This document shows positions 4,931 through 7,008 of a stretch of DNA of 7,008 nt, one piece after another; positions within the stretch are counted from its first letter, which is position 1, and every line of letters begins with the position of its first letter. Under the pieces are notes generated by a model. It was not told the DNA's origin. It worked only from the letters and a program-made list of their open reading frames with translations, and searched no databases. Origin of the DNA: Candidatus Nomurabacteria bacterium (GTDB taxonomy: Bacteria > Patescibacteriota > Minisyncoccia > Phycocordibacterales > UBA1006); contig CALRGS010000032.1 of the NCBI GenBank assembly GCA_943357975.1, forward strand, positions 1-7,008, given 5' to 3'. A program made the position numbers and the translations under genes.

Positions 4931-5284
4931 CTATTGAATAGGTACTGTTGAGCCAACAATATTTCGTATCAGGGTTGCAATTCCAAGTGCGGATGCCATG
5001 ATAAAGAGACCAAATAGTCCATACACAATGCGATCCCCTCCTGCAGATTTACGACCACCCCCATCAGCCTCCTTGTCAAAGATACTAGAATCCCACAAGT
5101 GCCCTGAGTTACGATCACGAACGTAATCTACAACCCCCCACATAAAATACAAGAGTGCAATAACGAAACCAAGCTTGATGATTGGGTTAAGGACATAATA
5201 ACTCAACCGGTAGATAACAAGCTTGATTGTGGGCGTATTAGCAGCTGATTGAGCACTTGCAATGAGAGGAAGCCAAGAGTACAT
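4931..5284 (-). CDS. Small two-segment membrane protein, T4SS-pilin-like (second of pair)
   Basis: 117 residues. A short hydrophobic N-terminus, WLPLIASAQSAAN, resembles the end of a signal peptide but has no basic start. Two membrane segments lie near 33-55 and 85-108. The pattern FVIALLYFMWGVVDYVRDR, then a polar loop, then KSAGGDRIVYGLFGLFIM fits the small T4SS_pilin / VirB2-TrbC-like proteins frequent in Patescibacteria (family assignment by pattern, not searched). It shares a layout with its upstream neighbour but has a longer inter-segment loop (about 57-84). It starts 9 bp after that gene's stop, in the same frame, with a weak AGG 5 nt before ATG 5284. It is probably cotranscribed and coupled. 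The subunit may assemble into a membrane channel or filament; this is inference. Confidence 0.8.
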   Translation of the reverse strand: MYSWLPLIASAQSAANTPTIKLVIYRLSYYVLNPIIKLGFVIALLYFMWGVVDYVRDRNSGHLWDSSIFDKEADGGGRKSAGGDRIVYGLFGLFIMASALGIATLIRNIVGSTVPIQ

Positions 5285-5293
5285 AAAACCTGA

Positions 5294-5650
5294 TTAGAAA
5301 TCTACCTGAGGAATATCCTGACTTTCAATCACACCTCCTCCTGTAACACCTGTAACCTGCTGGAGCAATTTAACAATTCCGAAGAAACTCAACATGATAA
5401 ACAATGCCAAGATCGAGTAAAGAAGTCCACTTCGTGTCTTTGCTTTCTCTTCTGCGGTAGCACGAATATAGCTAATAAGTTCCCAAAAGAAGAATCCTAC
5501 TGCGATAATAGTAAGCAACGGGAAGATTTTTTGAACGACATACTGAAGTAGGTTTACAATACTTGTAACATAGGTCTGATTTACTTGACCTTGAGCAAAT
5601 GCAATTGCGGGAACAAATGGGGCAACAAGTGATAAAATGATTTTTTTCAT
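5294..5650 (-). CDS. Small two-segment membrane protein with signal peptide, T4SS-pilin-like (first of pair)
   Basis: 118 residues from ATG 5650. The N-terminus MKKIILSLVAPFVPAIAFAQ is a classical Sec signal peptide, with likely cleavage after AFA (residue 19). After it come two membrane segments (about 43-63 and 75-97) separated by a basic/acidic loop, RATAEEKAKTRSG. FFFWELISYIR and LLYSILALFIMLSFFGIVKLL align by eye with FMWGVVDYVR and IVYGLFGLFIMASALGIATLI of the downstream gene, so the two are paralogs. The arrangement matches VirB2/TrbC-type pilin precursors. The open frame extends up to 5713, but ATG 5650 gives the signal peptide and lies after the promoter; an upstream start would overlap the -10 box. 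There is no Shine-Dalgarno. Confidence 0.85.
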   Translation of the reverse strand: MKKIILSLVAPFVPAIAFAQGQVNQTYVTSIVNLLQYVVQKIFPLLTIIAVGFFFWELISYIRATAEEKAKTRSGLLYSILALFIMLSFFGIVKLLQQVTGVTGGGVIESQDIPQVDF

Positions 5651-5669
5651 ACGAAATTGATGTGAATAA

Positions 5670-5689
5670 GTATCCTTAATAATGGATAC
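5670..5689. promoter_or_regulatory. Inverted repeat at the pilin-pair transcription start
   Basis: GTATCC (5670-5675) and GGATAC (5684-5689) with an 8-nt AT-only spacer. On minus it begins 5 bp after the -10 box and covers the predicted start (about 5687), so it is either an operator or a 5'-end hairpin of the mRNA. No regulator is identified. Confidence 0.45.
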
Positions 5690-5693
5690 CCGT

Positions 5694-5723
5694 ATTATAC
5701 CACCACCTATCAAACAAATACAA
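5694..5723 (-). promoter_or_regulatory. Promoter of the pilin-like pair
   Basis: On minus: TTGTAT (5723-5718), 18-bp spacer ending in TGG, TATAAT (5699-5694). This is a perfect -10 with the extended TG. The predicted start is near 5687, giving a leader of about 37 nt to ATG 5650. Confidence 0.72.
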
Positions 5724-5756
5724 GCAAGGGCCTATTCTTCAAATAAACCTGTGCAC

Positions 5757-5785
5757 AAAAAAAGCCCTCCGAAAACGAAGGGCTT
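5757..5785 (-). terminator. Intrinsic terminator of the lipoprotein gene
   Basis: On minus the stem GCCCTTCG-TTTT-CGGAGGGC (plus 5783-5764, one G-U pair) is followed by seven T residues (5763-5757). It lies 24 bp after the stop at 5809 and separates this gene from the pilin promoter. A second small hairpin, ACCAGT/ACTGGT (5794-5807), lies directly after the stop. Confidence 0.85.
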
Positions 5786-5808
5786 CTACTCATACCAGTA
5801 AACTGGTG

Positions 5809-6393
5809 TTAGTATTTCATCACAGCAGCACTCACAATCTTTTTGTAAATAAGTGAACCGTCAATGTACATAGTAGCCGGATTGTAGTGGTCACTGGCGA
5901 CTGCTACAAGTTGTCCATATTGGTTTACCGATTCGTAGAAAGTTAATGATACAAAAGTACGGTTACCAATGGTAGTACTACCTGTAAGATTACTTAGCGA
6001 CTCATTAAGGTTTGTCCAAGCAATCGAATTGCGCTTTATAATAGCCAAGTCATCGTAGCACCATGCCTGATATTTTTGGTCAAAGTATGAAGCTTTACCA
6101 GCGGGCGTAGAACCTCCTGGTGCAATAAAGATGCTGATGACAACTATATACCAGTTCAGGTCAACCTCATTAGCAACCGGTCCATTGTTTATACGGAGCC
6201 CAACCTTACCATCAACGCCTACAAGGTAACCCTGTATGTTGGTGTTCAAAGAGTTGGGGCGCACTATGGCATGTCCTACAATCGCCTGGTTGAGTGTTCC
6301 ATCTTGTCCCAGAACGCTGGATTGGCAAGAAGATAAAAAGGTTACAGCAATTACTACCATTACTAAATAAAAACGTGATTGCAAGTTTTTCAT
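5809..6393 (-). CDS. Predicted lipoprotein of unknown function
   Basis: 194 residues from ATG 6393. The N-terminus has K2 and R7, a hydrophobic stretch FYLVMVVIAVTFL, and the lipobox L20-S-S-C23, predicting signal peptidase II cleavage and lipid attachment at C23. The mature part is beta-rich by appearance, with many N, G, S, T and aromatic residues (GYLVGVDGKVGLRIN, DLNWYIVVISIF, TFVSLTFYESVNQYGQ). It has one further cysteine in QAWCYDD. No known family is recognised. The frame is open upstream to 6438, but those codons lie in the transcribed leader and would bury the signal peptide. It diverges from the 6596 gene, with a matching promoter, and has its own terminator. No Shine-Dalgarno precedes the ATG (AAATCTGTACTC). 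Confidence 0.82.
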   Translation of the reverse strand: MKNLQSRFYLVMVVIAVTFLSSCQSSVLGQDGTLNQAIVGHAIVRPNSLNTNIQGYLVGVDGKVGLRINNGPVANEVDLNWYIVVISIFIAPGGSTPAGKASYFDQKYQAWCYDDLAIIKRNSIAWTNLNESLSNLTGSTTIGNRTFVSLTFYESVNQYGQLVAVASDHYNPATMYIDGSLIYKKIVSAAVMKY

Positions 6394-6458
6394 GAGTACA
6401 GATTTATTTTTTTGAAAAGATCGAGTGGAGAGTATCAAGTACTTCCTATCTCGAGACT

Positions 6459-6487
6459 AGTATAGCATAGTCTATATCCTTTGTCAA
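6459..6487 (-). promoter_or_regulatory. Promoter of the lipoprotein gene
   Basis: On minus: TTGACA (6487-6482, perfect), 17-bp spacer ending in TGC, TATACT (6464-6459). The predicted start is near 6452, with a leader of about 59 nt that ends in an A-rich stretch. It matches the promoter at 6529 in spacing and in the ATGCTATA core. Confidence 0.87.
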
Positions 6488-6536
6488 GTATCCTAGAAAC
6501 CCCTTATTTAGAGGTCTTTTTGGGGTACTTGACAAA
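6480..6536. promoter_or_regulatory. Symmetrical divergent control region, 11-bp inverted repeat over both -35 boxes
   Basis: TTTGTCAAGTA (6480-6490) and TACTTGACAAA (6526-6536) are perfect inverted copies, each containing one -35 box, separated by 35 bp. Inside them ACCCC (6499-6503) and GGGGT (6522-6526) add to the symmetry. A third TCAAGTA occurs at 6435-6441 in the lipoprotein leader. A regulator binding TCAAGTA-type sites could control both genes together; part of the match follows simply from both -35 boxes being consensus. Confidence 0.55.
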
Positions 6537-6557
6537 TATTGCTTAAAATGCTATATT
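6529..6557 (+). promoter_or_regulatory. Promoter of the 6596 gene
   Basis: TTGACA (6529-6534, perfect), 17-bp spacer ending in TGC, TATATT (6552-6557). The predicted start is near 6564, with a leader of about 32 nt that is A-rich (CCAAAAAATAACTGCTT) and has no ribosome site. Confidence 0.87.
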
Positions 6558-6595
6558 ATAGGTCAACATATTCTTAAACCAAAAAATAACTGCTT

Positions 6596-6868
6596 ATGAA
6601 CAAGGTTCCAGTTTCTGCAATGATTTTAATTTTCGGCATCGGAGAAGACCGCGATAGTGACAAAACCAAAGCCTTCAAAAAGGCGAAGATTGATTACTAT
6701 TTTCAATTAACATACGGAACCAAAGTGACCAGTCAGGCAGCGTTGGGTACCATGCTCAGCAATGCCCAGGGTGATGCTGAAGAGCGTTCGGTTAAGTACA
6801 AACAACTCGAGCTTGACGCTACAAAATTTAAAGACAAAAAAGAGGAAAAGAAGAAGGAAAAAGAGTAA
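6596..6868 (+). CDS. Small lysine-rich protein of unknown function
   Basis: 90 residues. A short hydrophobic N-terminal stretch (VSAMILIFGIG, about residues 6-16) is too short and too soon followed by acidic residues to be a clear signal peptide. The middle is mixed (KAKIDYYFQLTYGTKVTSQAALGTML). The last 30 residues are highly charged and helix- or coil-prone, ending in a K/E-only run. No family is recognised. It is supported as a real gene by a near-perfect promoter 38 bp before the ATG and a strong terminator 19 bp after the stop. It diverges from the lipoprotein gene and may share its regulation. The lysine-rich tail suggests contact with nucleic acid or an acidic partner, which is speculation. 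Confidence 0.72.
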   Translation: MNKVPVSAMILIFGIGEDRDSDKTKAFKKAKIDYYFQLTYGTKVTSQAALGTMLSNAQGDAEERSVKYKQLELDATKFKDKKEEKKKEKE

Positions 6869-6887
6869 ACCCCTTCCCTTTTCCAGC

Positions 6888-6922
6888 AAAAATCCCGCAT
6901 ACAGTTTGTGCGGGATTTTTTT
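6888..6922. terminator. Bidirectional intrinsic terminator
   Basis: AAAAATCCCGCA (6888-6899) and TGCGGGATTTTT (6909-6920) form a 12-bp perfect stem with a 9-nt loop, followed by more T residues to 6922. An A run on the left gives a U tract on minus as well. It ends the 6596 gene and would also serve a minus-strand gene stopping at 6933. Confidence 0.9.
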
Positions 6923-6932
6923 ATTGGTCTGT

Positions 6933-7008
6933 TTAAGGCGGCGTCGTTCCTCCATTCGGACTGGTCCTCAGCTGTGGAACGATGGGTTGGGTATTGAAAA
7001 ATGTTTGC
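6933..7008 (-). CDS. Possible C-terminal end of a minus-strand gene, cut by window edge
   Basis: On minus one frame is open from the window edge to a TAA at 6935-6933. It encodes about 24 residues, ending PQLRTSPNGGTTPP, a flexible P/G/T tail of the kind often found at protein ends. The stop lies 10 bp before a hairpin with U tracts on both strands, the same convergent layout as at 4876-4915. With so few codons this rests on context and composition only. Confidence 0.42.
   Translation of the reverse strand, partial: QTFFNTQPIVPQLRTSPNGGTTPP

Noticed and set aside
5651..5713. Upstream extension of the first pilin-like protein
   Set aside because: The extra codons overlap the -10 box and would bury a clear signal peptide that starts at ATG 5650.
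6394..6438. Upstream extension of the lipoprotein
   Set aside because: It would put 15 polar residues before a normal lipoprotein signal sequence; the region is a plausible untranslated leader.

Overview
The window most likely comes from a Candidate Phyla Radiation (Patescibacteria) genome, probably a Parcubacteria-type lineage. This is inferred from gene content, not from a marker phylogeny. The clues are an IF-2 cut down to about 503 residues, a DUF4446 protein beside infB, a tandem pair of small T4SS-pilin-like membrane proteins, compact gene spacing, almost no Shine-Dalgarno sequences, and palindromic repeats both between and inside genes. The standard genetic code fits every gene.

Layout. 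Positions 1-1259 (minus) hold most of a NifS/IscS-type cysteine desulfurase. Its C-terminus runs off the left edge, and three different palindromic, G/C-rich repeat elements are carried in frame inside it. Diverging from it, a near-consensus promoter at 1263-1291 drives what is probably a leaderless transcript for a DUF4446 protein (1302-1763), translation initiation factor IF-2 (1775-3286) and ribosome-binding factor A (3290-3616). A tRNA cluster follows: Cys(GCA) and Leu(UAA) on plus, Leu(UAG) and Lys(CUU) on minus. The two pairs converge on one 19-bp perfect inverted repeat that looks like a bidirectional terminator.

The right half is a set of small envelope or unknown genes, each with its own strong promoter and hairpin terminator. 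They are a five-segment membrane protein with a proline-rich tail (4258-4857, plus); two paralogous two-segment pilin-like proteins in tandem (5650-5294 and 5284-4931, minus); a predicted lipoprotein (6393-5809, minus); and a lysine-rich 90-residue protein (6596-6868, plus). The lipoprotein and the 90-residue protein diverge from a nearly symmetrical promoter region whose two -35 boxes lie inside an 11-bp inverted repeat. The last 76 bases probably hold the C-terminal end of another minus-strand gene.

How the parts relate. The left half is housekeeping: sulfur mobilisation for Fe-S clusters or tRNA thiolation, translation initiation, 30S maturation and tRNAs. The right half looks like lineage-specific surface or envelope material. 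The most unusual points are the in-frame repeat insertions in the desulfurase, the odd tRNA-Lys (C at position 55 and an open 27-43 pair), the shared promoter design (TTGAC, 17 bp, TGC-TATAnT), and the symmetrical divergent control region at 6480-6536. No CRISPR array, insertion sequence, phage module or clearly new multi-gene system is visible.
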